DNA of 64,000 nucleotides from JANYGA01 sp031420415 (GCA_031420415.1 JANOMT010000008.1:1-64000); one strand, 5' to 3'; positions 35,162 through 44,278 are shown, counted from the first letter of the stretch. Numbers and translations: made by a program. Notes: generated by a model from the letters alone, not told the origin.

Positions 35162-36133
35162 TCACAGTTGCTCGCGCGCGCCCGCCACGGTCGCGAGATC
35201 GACGATGACACGTGGATCGTCGGCGCGCCCCGTCACGACCGCTTCGAAGCCGCGCACCGCACGCTCGAATCCGATCCGCGCGCGTCGCTCGCCAAGGGCT
35301 CGGGCGACGCCGCCGAGCTCGCGCTCGCGCCACTTCGCGCGCCCCGGAAGCGAGCCGCCTGGACGCGCGACTTCCCAGACGAGCAGATATTCTGCCGCGA
35401 GTGCGGCGAGGAGCGGCACCGCGGCGCCACGCGGATCGGATGAAAAAATTTCGGCTGCAAGCCCGAGCGCTTCTGCCGCGCGGCCGGCAACGGCGGCACT
35501 GGCGTATTTATACGCGCGTACGTCTTGTGTTACGAGCGTCTCGCGCGCGACATCTTCGAAACTGATCGTCGTGCCGCCGAGGGTGAGTTTTTCCAGATCC
35601 GTACGCACGCCCGCGAGATCCGCATCGCCGTCAACGAGCAACGCGATCGCGCGCGGTTCGGCCGTCGCGCCGAGGCTCGCGAGCGTCTCGCGAACGAAAC
35701 GTTCGCGCGCATCGGGCCCGGGCGTCGTATCGATGCGCAGCGCCGCCTTCCCCAAAATCTTGCCGATGGGTTCGGGTCGTTTGCTCGCCGGCGACACGAG
35801 ATCTTCGATGACGAGCGTGTTGCCCTCGGGTACGCGTTCGGCGACCGCGAGCAACGCGCGGCGCGGATCGGCGCGCAAATCGTGTGCGCCGCGGACCACG
35901 ACGACGCGCGTCGAGCCCAGAAACGGATACGCGGCGACGGCTGCTGCGACCGCACCGAACCCGTCGAGCGTGCTCGCGACGAAGCGATCGAGGTTGAGAT
36001 CGCGCTCGGCCGGCGCGAGCGTGCGTTCGACGATCGTGGCGAGGGCGCGCTCGGCGAACGTGCGCTCGACGCCCTCGATTACGACCAGCCGACCGATCTT
36101 GGGTGCCTTATCGGTAAAGTCGTAAAACTTCAT
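35162..36133 (-). CDS. holA: DNA polymerase III delta subunit
   Basis: 323 residues. The HolA pattern is visible: an N-terminal AAA+-like region (LVVIEGVERTFAERAL, FVASTLDGFGAVAAAVAAYPFLGSTRVVVVRGAHDL), a middle lid with LVSPASKRPEPIGKI, and a C-terminal helical collar. Delta opens the beta clamp in the clamp loader. There is no P-loop, as expected for delta. It begins in the stop of mtnA (ATGA overlap), so these two unrelated genes are translated together. Confidence 0.9.
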   Translation of the reverse strand: MKFYDFTDKAPKIGRLVVIEGVERTFAERALATIVERTLAPAERDLNLDRFVASTLDGFGAVAAAVAAYPFLGSTRVVVVRGAHDLRADPRRALLAVAERVPEGNTLVIEDLVSPASKRPEPIGKILGKAALRIDTTPGPDARERFVRETLASLGATAEPRAIALLVDGDADLAGVRTDLEKLTLGGTTISFEDVARETLVTQDVRAYKYASAAVAGRAAEALGLAAEIFSSDPRGAAVPLLAALAAEYLLVWEVARPGGSLPGRAKWRERELGGVARALGERRARIGFERAVRGFEAVVTGRADDPRVIVDLATVAGAREQL

Positions 36134-37167
36134 GCGTTTTTTGCTGCGAGCAACGCACCGAATGGCGGTCTCGTCGCGAGATCGGGAATCGATTCGTCAT
36201 ACGGTGGTCGCGACACGCCGTATTCGGTCACGATGCCCGCGATCAGTCGACCCGGCGTTACGTCGAAGGCGGGATTGTAAACGGGAATGTCGCTCGGCGC
36301 GACGCGCATGCCACCGATCGCGCGCAGTTCGGCGCCATCGCGCTCTTCGATGTGGATCCCATTTCCGTCGCGTAAGCTAAAATCGATCGTCGAACGCGGT
36401 GCGGCGATATAGAACGGAATGCCGAGATGTGCGGCTGCGACCGCGACCCCAAACGTGCCGATTTTATTTGCGGTATCGCCGTTGGTCGCGATGCGATCCG
36501 CACCGACGATCACCGCGCGGACGTTCTTCGCGCGCATCGTCGCGGCGGCGGCGCCATCGGCGATCAGCGTTGCGGGTACGCCCGCGCGCGCGAGTTCGAA
36601 CGTCGTTAGCCGCGCGCCCTGCAAGAGCGGCCGCGTTTCGTCGACGTACACGTGCAACTTGCGTCCACGCTCGTGTGCCGCGATGATGACGCCGAGCGCG
36701 GTTCCGTAGCCGGCCGTCGCGAGCGGACCCGTATTGCAATGCGTGAGTACGGCGCCCGAAAGCGGCATGAGTTCGGCACCGTATTCCCCCATCGCACGAT
36801 CGACCGCGCGCTGTTCTTCCTGAATGGCGAGCGCTTCATCGAGATACGCGTCGCTCGCGATTGCTAGGACGCGATCGACAGCCCACGCGAGATTGACGGC
36901 CGTGGGACGCGCATTGCGAATGCGCGTGACGGCGCGCGCGAACTCGTCGGCATCTGCGTGAAGCATCCGCGCGAGCGCGATCCCGTAGCCGCCAAAGACA
37001 CCGATCGCCGGCGCCCCGCGCACCCCAAGGCCCGCGATCGCGGCAACGGCCTCGTCGACGGTTTCGGCGCGCGATCGTATGACTTCGTGCGGCAAGAGCC
37101 GCTGATCGACGAAACCGATCGCCGCCGGTCTTTCCTGACTCGGCGCTTCCCACCACACGACATCCAT
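36130..37167 (-). CDS. mtnA: S-methyl-5-thioribose-1-phosphate isomerase
   Basis: 345 residues from ATG 37167, the family length; the open frame continues further upstream without similarity. It isomerises MTR-1-P to MTRu-1-P in the methionine salvage pathway. Key motifs: RGAPAIGVFGGYG, THCNTGPLATAGYGTALG with the catalytic Cys, VGADRIATNGDTANKIGT with the catalytic Asp, and NPAFDVTPGRLI at the end. eIF2B alpha-like relatives lack this Cys/Asp set. The spacer 37168-37461 toward ribH holds nothing identifiable. Confidence 0.95.
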   Translation of the reverse strand: MDVVWWEAPSQERPAAIGFVDQRLLPHEVIRSRAETVDEAVAAIAGLGVRGAPAIGVFGGYGIALARMLHADADEFARAVTRIRNARPTAVNLAWAVDRVLAIASDAYLDEALAIQEEQRAVDRAMGEYGAELMPLSGAVLTHCNTGPLATAGYGTALGVIIAAHERGRKLHVYVDETRPLLQGARLTTFELARAGVPATLIADGAAAATMRAKNVRAVIVGADRIATNGDTANKIGTFGVAVAAAHLGIPFYIAAPRSTIDFSLRDGNGIHIEERDGAELRAIGGMRVAPSDIPVYNPAFDVTPGRLIAGIVTEYGVSRPPYDESIPDLATRPPFGALLAAKNA

Positions 37168-37461
37168 CGCTGCGTTCTTCGGACGCGACGCGATGCGGGC
37201 CTCGAACGCTATTATGGGATACGGTACGGTCGTCGCGATGGCGCATTGCGCACAGATCGCATCGAAGACGACGCGAGCGCTACGCGACCGCGTCGTCTTC
37301 GAATGCATGCGACAATCGCGACAACGTTGCGGCTCGTTCTCAAAGCCGTTTTTAGCGTAAAATTGTTGGTCGCGTGTCGAGAACGTAAATTCCGCTCTGC
37401 AGCCCTACCACGCTAGCGAAGGCGCGGCCACCCGATAACGCATGGCAAGTGAGCCCTCGAA

Positions 37462-37929
37462 TTAAAAAATAGCCGAGACGATGAGGGCGGCGATCGTCGC
37501 ATCGAAGCCTTTGTCACCGCGCTCGGGATCGGCGCGCTCCTCGGCTTGCGCGAGCGTATCGGTCGTGAGCACGCCGAAGCCGATTGGGATTCCGGTCGAG
37601 AGACCGACGTCCATGATGCCGCGCGAACACTCACCCGCGACGAAATCGAAGTGCGGCGTCTCCCCGCGAACGACGACGCCGAGAGCGACGATCGCGTCGT
37701 AACGACCGCTTTCGATGAGTCGCTGTGCGGCGAGCGGTAATTCGAAACAGCCCGGCACGCGCACGAACGAGCGTGCTTCCGACAAGACGCCGCACGCATC
37801 GAGCGCGCGCGTTGCGCCGTCTTCAAGCCACGTCGCGAGCTCTCCGTAAAAATCCGCCGTGACGACGGCGACGCGCTTGCGCGTCCCGTCTGGAAGGATC
37901 GAGCGGTCGCGTTCGGCGATCGGTTTCAT
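37462..37929 (-). CDS. ribH: 6,7-dimethyl-8-ribityllumazine synthase
   Basis: 155 residues, the usual size. RVPGCFELPLAAQRL, ALGVVVRGETPHFDFVAGE with the catalytic His, and PIGFGVLTTDTLAQAEERA are the family motifs. The enzyme condenses DHBP and the ribityl-aminouracil, and usually forms 60-subunit shells or pentamers. It overlaps the ribBA stop by four bases (ATGA), so it is the second gene of a ribBA-ribH unit. Confidence 0.96.
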   Translation of the reverse strand: MKPIAERDRSILPDGTRKRVAVVTADFYGELATWLEDGATRALDACGVLSEARSFVRVPGCFELPLAAQRLIESGRYDAIVALGVVVRGETPHFDFVAGECSRGIMDVGLSTGIPIGFGVLTTDTLAQAEERADPERGDKGFDATIAALIVSAIF

Positions 37930-39383
37930 CGAACGCTCTTCGCAGTCGACGCGTTGTCGGCGGCGATCCCGCCGCCGTTCCCGTCGAGAAGATGTCCCAT
38001 TTTATCGCGCTTGGTCTCCATATAGCGCGCGCTGTAGCGCGTCGGCGCGACTTCGAGCGGAACGCGCTCGACGATCGTGAGCCCGTAGCCCTCGAGCCCG
38101 ACGATCTTCGTCGGATTGTTGGTGATAAGCCGCATCTCACGCACGCCGAGATCGAAGAGCATTTGCGATCCGAGGCCGTAATCGCGTTTGTCGGCGGGCA
38201 GTCCGAGGGCGAGATTCGCCTCGACCGTATCGGCGCCGCGATCTTGTAATTCGTACGCGCGCAACTTCGCCGAGAGGCCGATCCCGCGGCCTTCTTGATG
38301 CAAATAGAGCAAGACGCCGCGGCCTTCTTTTGCGATGAGGTCGAGCGCGGCATCGCGCTGCGCGGCGCAATCGCAACGGATGGAATGAAGCGCGTCTCCC
38401 GTGAGACATTCCGAATGCACGCGTACGAGCAGATCTTTCCCGTCGCCGATCTCGCCCATCACCATCGCGACGTGTGCGACGGAATCGATCGACGTTTCAT
38501 ACGCGACGCCACGGAAGCGACCGTGCGTCGTCGGCAAGTCGAAATCGGCGATGCGTTGCACGAGCTTCTCGGTACGCATACGGTGCGCGATAAGGTCTTT
38601 GACGGTGACGAGTTTGAGGCCGTGCTTTTTCCCGAATTCACGCAAGCCCGCCATGCGCATCATCGTGCCGTCTTCCGCCATGATTTCGACGATGACGCCT
38701 GCGGGGTAGAAGCCGGCGAGACGCGCGAGATCGACCGAGGCTTCCGTTTGCCCCGCGCGCACGAGCACGCCGCCGTCGCGTGCGCGTAGCGGAAACATGT
38801 GCCCGGGCCGCAAGAAATCACCGGGCTTGGCGCCGGGATCGAGCATCGCTTGAATCGTGGCGGCGCGATCTTGAGCCGAGATTCCCGTCGTCGTACGATA
38901 GCGCGCCTCGATCGAAACGGTGAAGGCGGTTTCGTGAAGTGCCGTATTTTCAGCGACCATCAGCGGAATCTGCAACTCGTCGAGACGCTTGCCGATGATC
39001 GCGACGCAGATGAGGCCACCCGCTTCTTTGCGCATGAAATTGATCGCTTCAGGCGTGATCATCTGCGCGGCCATGACGAGATCGCCTTCGTTCTCGCGAT
39101 CCTCGTCGTCGAGCACGATGACCATCTTGCCCGCGCGGATATCCGCGATTGCATCCTCGATATTATCGACGAGCGGCTCTTCCGGCGGGTGGTCGGCGAG
39201 CTGGCTCGCGAGTCCGGGAAGGGCCTTCGAAAGCGCTTGGATCGACCGGAACGACGGCGTCCGACGCCCGGAACGCAGAAGACTAATCCCGCTTTCAGTC
39301 AGTCCGGACCGCGTCGCGAGTTCCGCGGCGGAGACGTTCTCGCGATCCATCGCGATTTGAAGGGCGTCGGCAAACGTACTCAT
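37926..39383 (-). CDS. ribBA: RibBA (DHBP synthase / GTP cyclohydrolase II) with N-terminal XRE-type helix-turn-helix
   Basis: 485 residues. Residues 5-60 form a Cro/XRE-like helix-turn-helix (LQIAMDRENVSAAELATRSG, then TESGISLLRSGRRTPS). Residues about 72-265 are DHBP synthase with DDEDRENEGD at 92-101. Residues about 275-465 are GTP cyclohydrolase II with zinc Cys326, Cys337 and Cys339 in HSECLTGDALHSIRCDC. It supplies both precursors of riboflavin. The DNA-binding part is not present in standard RibBA. A perfect 9-bp inverted repeat 30 bases upstream of the ATG suggests the enzyme controls its own gene. No FMN riboswitch was seen. Confidence 0.93.
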   Translation of the reverse strand: MSTFADALQIAMDRENVSAAELATRSGLTESGISLLRSGRRTPSFRSIQALSKALPGLASQLADHPPEEPLVDNIEDAIADIRAGKMVIVLDDEDRENEGDLVMAAQMITPEAINFMRKEAGGLICVAIIGKRLDELQIPLMVAENTALHETAFTVSIEARYRTTTGISAQDRAATIQAMLDPGAKPGDFLRPGHMFPLRARDGGVLVRAGQTEASVDLARLAGFYPAGVIVEIMAEDGTMMRMAGLREFGKKHGLKLVTVKDLIAHRMRTEKLVQRIADFDLPTTHGRFRGVAYETSIDSVAHVAMVMGEIGDGKDLLVRVHSECLTGDALHSIRCDCAAQRDAALDLIAKEGRGVLLYLHQEGRGIGLSAKLRAYELQDRGADTVEANLALGLPADKRDYGLGSQMLFDLGVREMRLITNNPTKIVGLEGYGLTIVERVPLEVAPTRYSARYMETKRDKMGHLLDGNGGGIAADNASTAKSVR

Positions 39384-39412
39384 AGCCTATGAGACACCGT
39401 AGGGTTTACGCT

Positions 39413-39439
39413 TGTCAACTTTAAATCTCGAAGTTGACA
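39413..39439 (-). promoter_or_regulatory. Perfect inverted repeat, probable operator of ribBA-ribH
   Basis: TGTCAACTT at 39413-39421 and AAGTTGACA at 39431-39439 are exact complements separated by nine bases. The 9-bp arms at this spacing put the centres about 18 bp apart, fitting a dimeric helix-turn-helix protein. On the minus strand the arm nearer ribBA contains TTGACA, a good -35 hexamer, so binding would block the promoter. No good -10 is visible at 17 bases. Confidence 0.6.
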
Positions 39440-39454
39440 CTCGTAACGTAACGA

Positions 39455-40516
39455 TTAGAAAGTCACGATGGCTTTTACGACGCGTGCCTGTTGCATCTCA
39501 TTATACGCGCTACGAACGGCTGGGAAAGCAAATTCGGTGACCCTCAGCTTCGAGGCTGAAACGATGCCAGCCGCGATGAGGGCCAGAGCGTCACGTGTAT
39601 CGGTCGGTCCGCACGAATACGACGAGACGAGACGAATATCTCGGAAATACGCGGCGCTTTGATCGAAGACGAAGCGTTGCTCGGGTTCGATCGGCGTGAA
39701 CATGAGCACGGTGCCATCGGTCCCCGTTGCAGCCACCGCTGCTTCGAGTGCAGTTGGGACGCCGGGACCACAGATCGTTGTGGACGCGAGCCCTCCATGT
39801 GTTGCGGCCGCGAGGTCGGCTTGTGCCGTCGCCGGATCGAAGGCAAGCGACGCGCCGAGCTCGACGGCGACCGCACGACGCGTGGCGTTGAAGTCACTCG
39901 CGAAGACCGTCGCGCCGAGCGACGCCGCGACTGCCACATGCATGAGGCCCATAACGCCGGCTCCGATGACGTAGACGGTCTGGCCTCGAAGATCGGCTGC
40001 GGGCCGCGATGTTGTTGCGACGAGGGGCACGGACGGTGCGATCGCGAGCGCACGCCGGAGCGACTTCACGACGCAGCCCAGCGGTTCCACGAGCGATCCA
40101 TCGAGAAACGAGACCGTGTCCGGGAGGCGAAGCGTGTCGAGAAAATTTGCCTGGGGGACGCGAAAATATTCGGCCATACCACCCGGTTCGAGCGCCGTTT
40201 TACGCCACGTCGTGCAGTGCACGTAATGGCCCGCGTGGCAGGTCGCGCACGCGAGACACGGGGCGTGATGATGCGCGAAAACACGATCCCCGACCGCGAA
40301 TGTGCCTGACGGATCGGGACCGAGTGCGACGACCGTACCCGCGGGCTCGTGGCCGAAAACGAACGGCGCTTTCTTGCGCACGTACCATGGCATCAGATCG
40401 CCGCTACAGACGCCACTCGCCGCCGTCCTCACGAGTGCGTCACCGGATTGCAGGATCGGCAACGGCCGATCTTCGATGCGAATATCGTCGACGTCGTACA
40501 TGACGGCTACGCGCAT
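39455..40516 (-). CDS. Zinc-dependent MDR alcohol dehydrogenase
   Basis: 353 residues from ATG 40516, where MRVAVMYDVDDIRIEDRPLP is the standard MDR start. The catalytic zinc Cys in SGVCSGDL, GHEPAGTV, and the structural zinc cluster in HAPCLACATCHAGHYVHC are all present. The Rossmann motif GAGVMGLMHVAVAASLGA binds NAD(P). Substrate cannot be told; the closest general type is sorbitol/threonine dehydrogenase-like. It ends just before the ribBA operator. A small palindrome lies 34-47 bases upstream of the ATG. Confidence 0.92.
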   Translation of the reverse strand: MRVAVMYDVDDIRIEDRPLPILQSGDALVRTAASGVCSGDLMPWYVRKKAPFVFGHEPAGTVVALGPDPSGTFAVGDRVFAHHHAPCLACATCHAGHYVHCTTWRKTALEPGGMAEYFRVPQANFLDTLRLPDTVSFLDGSLVEPLGCVVKSLRRALAIAPSVPLVATTSRPAADLRGQTVYVIGAGVMGLMHVAVAASLGATVFASDFNATRRAVAVELGASLAFDPATAQADLAAATHGGLASTTICGPGVPTALEAAVAATGTDGTVLMFTPIEPEQRFVFDQSAAYFRDIRLVSSYSCGPTDTRDALALIAAGIVSASKLRVTEFAFPAVRSAYNEMQQARVVKAIVTF

Positions 40517-40549
40517 CGTCGCGGGCAAGTCGGGCAAATGCTTCACGCG

Positions 40550-40563
40550 GTGTGTAATCACAC
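40550..40563 (-). promoter_or_regulatory. Small palindrome upstream of the MDR dehydrogenase
   Basis: GTGTGTAATCACAC is a 5-bp inverted repeat around TAAT, 34-47 bases before the ATG at 40516. The position fits an operator. The arms are short, so chance is possible. Confidence 0.3.
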
Positions 40564-40737
40564 GTTCGAACGCGAAAGTTACTCGAGCCCACGTTGCCGC
40601 GTTGGGCCGACGCTCTCGGAGCGGACATGACGGGACCTCGCTATTCCGCCGTCGCACGGGCCTTTTCGTGCTTCAGCTGCTCATATTTGCTGCCCCCCTG
40701 GTGCTCGTTTTCGCGATCGCGGAGGCGAAGGTGACCT

Positions 40738-41046
40738 ATGGCACATTACCGGCGTCTGTCGCCTATTCGTTCGGTCTTCATGGTGAAGCCAAAACGATGG
40801 GGCTCCCGTTCGGCCGTCATACTCGGGGCAGTCGCCATCTTCATCGGTATTTTCGGGGGTGTGCTTTACGCAGCGCTTGCGTCGCCCGCCGACGTCAAGA
40901 CCGTTGCGATTCCCACGTGCCTTCTGGTTTACGCCGCCTACGTGCAACACGCTGCCTTTGGAGCGACGTTGTCCGGGCGCAATCGTATCCCAGCGTTCCA
41001 ATATTGGAGCATGGGCATCGTCTTGATCGTGTCGGCTAAGCGCTAA
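40738..41046 (+). CDS. Small membrane protein of unknown function
   Basis: 102 residues from ATG 40738, with AAGGTGA five bases upstream; ATG 40780 would shorten it by 14. There are two or three hydrophobic helices (about 27-49, 54-75 and 88-100) and a basic N-terminus. No family is recognised. It is isolated between two leftward dehydrogenase genes and ends six bases from the convergent one. The open frame and the membrane profile support it, but the evidence is modest. Confidence 0.5.
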   Translation: MAHYRRLSPIRSVFMVKPKRWGSRSAVILGAVAIFIGIFGGVLYAALASPADVKTVAIPTCLLVYAAYVQHAAFGATLSGRNRIPAFQYWSMGIVLIVSAKR

Positions 41047-41052
41047 ATAACT

Positions 41053-42096
41053 TCATCTCGTAGAAGTCGGGAGAATAGCGTATTTCAAATTGAGACCGCG
41101 CCCCGTCTCGAGTGCTACGAACGCAGCGGCGAGATCGTCGAGCGAGAAGCGTTCGCTGACGATCGGCTCGACCTCAAATGCATGCGACGCGAGCAAATCG
41201 TACGCCGAACGCACCGCGCGCGGCGTAAAATGGAACGGGCTCTGCACCGCGATTTCGTCGTAATGCAGGCGCGCCCCATCGAACGCCACGCGCGTCCCGC
41301 CGGGTAATCCACCGAAGAGCACGATCGTACCGCCGCGCCGCACGTACATCGGCGTCGCCTCCCAAACCTCGAGCGCACCCGTACACTCGATCGCAACGTC
41401 GGCCCCGCGACCCGCGGTCAGCGCGCGGATCGCGCCCGCAATGTCGGCCGTCGCGCGCGCGTCGATCGTCTCCGCGACGCCGAGAGAGCACGCGAGTGCG
41501 AGTCGTTCCGCACGCCGACCGACGAGTACCGCCCGCGCGCCATGCGCCCGGGCGACGAGCGCGTGCAATATCCCGAATCCACCATCGCCGATGACGACGA
41601 CCGTCTCTCCCGCGCGCGCGACGAACCGCGATTGCGCATGCACCACGCATGCGAGCGGTTCGAGAAATGCCGCCGCTTCATACGATACGTGCGGCGGCTT
41701 GTGGAACGCATTGCGCTCAACGATATGTTTCGGTACCGAAATATACTCCGCGTAGGCGCCGAGGATCTTCGTTTCCATCACCGTTTCACAGAGCTCTTCT
41801 TCGCTACGCAGACACCAGAAACACGTTCCATCGGGCGCAGAATGGACGCTCATCATCGCATCGCCAACCGCAAACGCCGTGACGTCCGTACCGATCGCCG
41901 CGACGTCGCCCGAAAATTCGTGGCCGAAGCGGGTCGGCATCGGCATCTTCGGATGACCGCGGCGATACGCTTTGAGATCGGTTCCGTCCGTCAGCGCGAC
42001 GCGAACGCGTACGACGACGCCACCAGGCTCTGCCTGCGGCATCGTATCGTCGCGCAGTTCGATCTGCCCCGGTGCGACGAGGTATCCGGCTCGCAT
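41053..42096 (-). CDS. MDR dehydrogenase lacking the usual catalytic zinc cysteine
   Basis: 347 residues, MDR superfamily with GHEFSG, the Rossmann motif GDGGFGILHALVARAHGA, and a sorbitol dehydrogenase-like layout. The catalytic zinc loop reads ALTDGTDL where family members have a Cys before GTD, so the zinc Cys is Asp37, while H59 and E60 remain. The structural zinc lobe keeps three Cys (92, 95, 103) and has Asp89 where the first Cys should be. Asp at a zinc site is possible, so activity is not excluded. It is last in a ribD-ribE-thioesterase-dehydrogenase run, 12 bases after the thioesterase. Confidence 0.88.
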   Translation of the reverse strand: MRAGYLVAPGQIELRDDTMPQAEPGGVVVRVRVALTDGTDLKAYRRGHPKMPMPTRFGHEFSGDVAAIGTDVTAFAVGDAMMSVHSAPDGTCFWCLRSEEELCETVMETKILGAYAEYISVPKHIVERNAFHKPPHVSYEAAAFLEPLACVVHAQSRFVARAGETVVVIGDGGFGILHALVARAHGARAVLVGRRAERLALACSLGVAETIDARATADIAGAIRALTAGRGADVAIECTGALEVWEATPMYVRRGGTIVLFGGLPGGTRVAFDGARLHYDEIAVQSPFHFTPRAVRSAYDLLASHAFEVEPIVSERFSLDDLAAAFVALETGRGLNLKYAILPTSTR

Positions 42097-42108
42097 CCGC
42101 TTCGAGAC

Positions 42109-42555
42109 TTACCGTTCGACGAGGAGACGCTCGCGCAGAGCGCTCGCGAGATCTTCGGGGATCGCGATCGATTTGCGCGTCGCATCGACGAACGCGTTGA
42201 CGATCACCGATTCCATCAACAGCAGATCGCCGTTGAGGATCTCGACATTGCACCGGACCGAGTGGACCCCCACGCCAGCGACGGCGATGCGGATCGCAAG
42301 CACGTCGTCGTAAAGAGCGGCGCGATAAAAATCCGATTCGACGTGGACGCGCGTGAGGAAGGCGTGGCGTTCCCTAAACGTCGCCGGCCCGAATCCGAGC
42401 GAGCGGAAAAATTCCGTTTCGGCGATGTCGCAGAAACGCGCGTAGCCACCGAGCGAGATCGCACCCGATGCATCGGTATCGGCGAGCCGGACGCGCGCGG
42501 TTCGTTCGAAGGCATCGACACCGGCATGACCGCCTTCGCGATCGCTAAATCTCAT
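42109..42555 (-). CDS. 4HBT hotdog-fold acyl-CoA thioesterase
   Basis: 148 residues from ATG 42555; the longer open frame in front is the ribE region. RVRLADTDASGAISLGGYARFCDIAETEFF matches the YbgC/4-hydroxybenzoyl-CoA thioesterase motif with the catalytic Asp. Hotdog thioesterases hydrolyse acyl-CoA; the substrate is unknown. The start overlaps the ribE stop by 11 bases, so it is translated with the riboflavin genes. Some riboflavin clusters contain a hotdog or HAD phosphatase-like protein, but no role in riboflavin is claimed here. Confidence 0.88.
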   Translation of the reverse strand: MRFSDREGGHAGVDAFERTARVRLADTDASGAISLGGYARFCDIAETEFFRSLGFGPATFRERHAFLTRVHVESDFYRAALYDDVLAIRIAVAGVGVHSVRCNVEILNGDLLLMESVIVNAFVDATRKSIAIPEDLASALRERLLVER

Positions 42556-43192
42556 ATGCCCACGCGAGTTCGTCGCTCGTGGCCCCTCCCCCGCGCCCAT
42601 AACGTGCCGTAGCGGCGAGCGCGTAACGTGCGATCGGATCGATCTCCAGATTGACCAGATCGCCCGCGCCTTTCGTACCGAGCGTCGTCCGAGCCGAGGT
42701 CTCGGGAATGAGCGCGATTTCGAAACGACCGTCGCGCGTCGCGGCGACCGTGAGGCTGATCCCGTCGACGGCGACGTAGCCCTTCTCGACGATGAACGGC
42801 GCGAGCGCCTCGGGCACATCGACGAAGAGACGGTGGCCCTGGCCCTCGACGATTTTGGCATATATCTTTGCCGTCGCATCGATGTGCGCGTACACGAGGT
42901 GCCCACCGAGCCGGTCGCCCAGGCGCAGAGAGAGTTCGAGATTGACGATCGAGCCCGGCACGAGCAACCCGAGCGCCGAGCGATCGAGTGTCTCCGGCAC
43001 GACGTCGAAGGCCATCGTCCGCGCATCGAAGGCGACAACCGTGAGGCAGACACCGCTCACCGCGATCGAATCTTTGATCGCGATGCCTTCGGCGATTGCT
43101 TCGGGCGATTCGATCACGAGCCGCAAGCCACCACGTGGGTCACGATCGAGCGCGTGCACGCGTCCGAGGTAGGCGATGAGTCCGCTAAACAT
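42545..43192 (-). CDS. ribE: Riboflavin synthase, alpha chain
   Basis: 215 residues made of two homologous barrel repeats, which is typical. MFSGLI at the start, VSGVCLTVV in the first barrel and VDGISLTVAA in the second are the lumazine-binding motifs. Two molecules of 6,7-dimethyl-8-ribityllumazine give riboflavin and the ribityl-aminouracil. It starts nine bases after the ribD stop. It works with RibH encoded 5 kb away. Confidence 0.96.
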   Translation of the reverse strand: MFSGLIAYLGRVHALDRDPRGGLRLVIESPEAIAEGIAIKDSIAVSGVCLTVVAFDARTMAFDVVPETLDRSALGLLVPGSIVNLELSLRLGDRLGGHLVYAHIDATAKIYAKIVEGQGHRLFVDVPEALAPFIVEKGYVAVDGISLTVAATRDGRFEIALIPETSARTTLGTKGAGDLVNLEIDPIARYALAATARYGRGGGATSDELAWAYEI

Positions 43193-43201
43193 GCGTGGCC
43201 T

Positions 43202-44278
43202 TTACGTGGTGAGTCGGGCAGAGAGGAGAACGTCCGGACCGAGACGTTCGACGTGATCGAAGACGAATTCGGTGCCGAGCGCGCCGCCGCCGAGCGCGGA
43301 CACGGCGTGCGGATTGGCGAGCAACGCGGGCGCCACGAGCCAATCGATACGATCGACGAGCCCCGCTTCGAGCAAACGGCCAGCGAGCGTCGGCCCGCCT
43401 TCGCAGAGCACGCTCGCGATCCCCCGCGACCGCAATGTCTCCATCGCGAGGCGCAGATCCAGGGTCGCGGCCGTGGCTTCGCCCACGTATGCCACGTCGG
43501 CGATCGCTTCGAGCGGCGCGAACCGTTCCATGAGCCCCGCCGGCGCGAGTACGATCGTGGGATCGTAGCCTTCGAGCGGCTTAAAGATCGTGCGATCGCG
43601 CGGAACGGTTGCATCTTCACAGGCGATCGCTCGGACTGCGTTGCGACGACGCCCGCGCGGCGGACGCACGGAGAGCTGCGGATCGTCGACGCGCACCGTG
43701 CCCGCGCCGACGAGAACCGCGTCGTGCGTCGCGCGCAACTCGCGGACGTAGGCGCGCGCTTCGTTGCCCGTGAGCCAGTGGCGTTCGCCCGGGCGCGGCA
43801 CGACATACCCGTCGAGCGACGCCGCGAGCTTGAGCCGCACGTAGGGCCGCGATCGCGCGACGGCGATGCCGAACGCCTCGATGAGGTCGCGCGACCAAGA
43901 ATCCTCGGCCACATCGCAGACGATACCCGCTGCCTGCAAACGTGCGACGCCGGCCCCTGCCGTGCGCGGATTGGGATCCATCGTACCGACGACCGCGCGT
44001 ACGATGCCGGCGTCGCGCACGGCGAGCGAACAGGGCGCCGTGAGCCCGGTATGATCGCATGGTTCGAGCGTCACGTAGATCGTTGCCCCGCGGGCGTCGT
44101 TACCACGTGCCGCGGCATCGCGTAGCGCTTCGACTTCGGCATGCGGGCCGCCACGCACGCGATGGAACCCCTCGCCGAGCGTTCGTGTCCCGTCGGTGAT
44201 GACGGCGCCGACCGCGGGGTTCGGCGATGTGCTGCCGACACCGCGCGCTGCGAGTTCGCAGGCGCGGCGCAGGTACAC
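43202..44278 (-). CDS. ribD: Bifunctional pyrimidine deaminase/reductase
   Basis: 358 residues. The deaminase half has the zinc site HAEVEAL and PCDHTGLTAPC; the reductase half has LKLAASLDGYV, GAGTVRVDDP and CEGGPTLAGRLLEAGLVD. It carries out the second and third steps of riboflavin synthesis. No ATG fits; GTG 44278 gives the standard N-terminus YLRRACELA. It begins 23 bases after the stop of the DUF427 gene and leads ribE and the thioesterase. Confidence 0.95.
   Translation of the reverse strand: MYLRRACELAARGVGSTSPNPAVGAVITDGTRTLGEGFHRVRGGPHAEVEALRDAAARGNDARGATIYVTLEPCDHTGLTAPCSLAVRDAGIVRAVVGTMDPNPRTAGAGVARLQAAGIVCDVAEDSWSRDLIEAFGIAVARSRPYVRLKLAASLDGYVVPRPGERHWLTGNEARAYVRELRATHDAVLVGAGTVRVDDPQLSVRPPRGRRRNAVRAIACEDATVPRDRTIFKPLEGYDPTIVLAPAGLMERFAPLEAIADVAYVGEATAATLDLRLAMETLRSRGIASVLCEGGPTLAGRLLEAGLVDRIDWLVAPALLANPHAVSALGGGALGTEFVFDHVERLGPDVLLSARLTT

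Noticed and set aside
39384..39454. FMN riboswitch before ribBA
   Set aside because: The spacer is too short and lacks the RFN element consensus; the inverted repeat is a protein-site type. None was found before ribD either.
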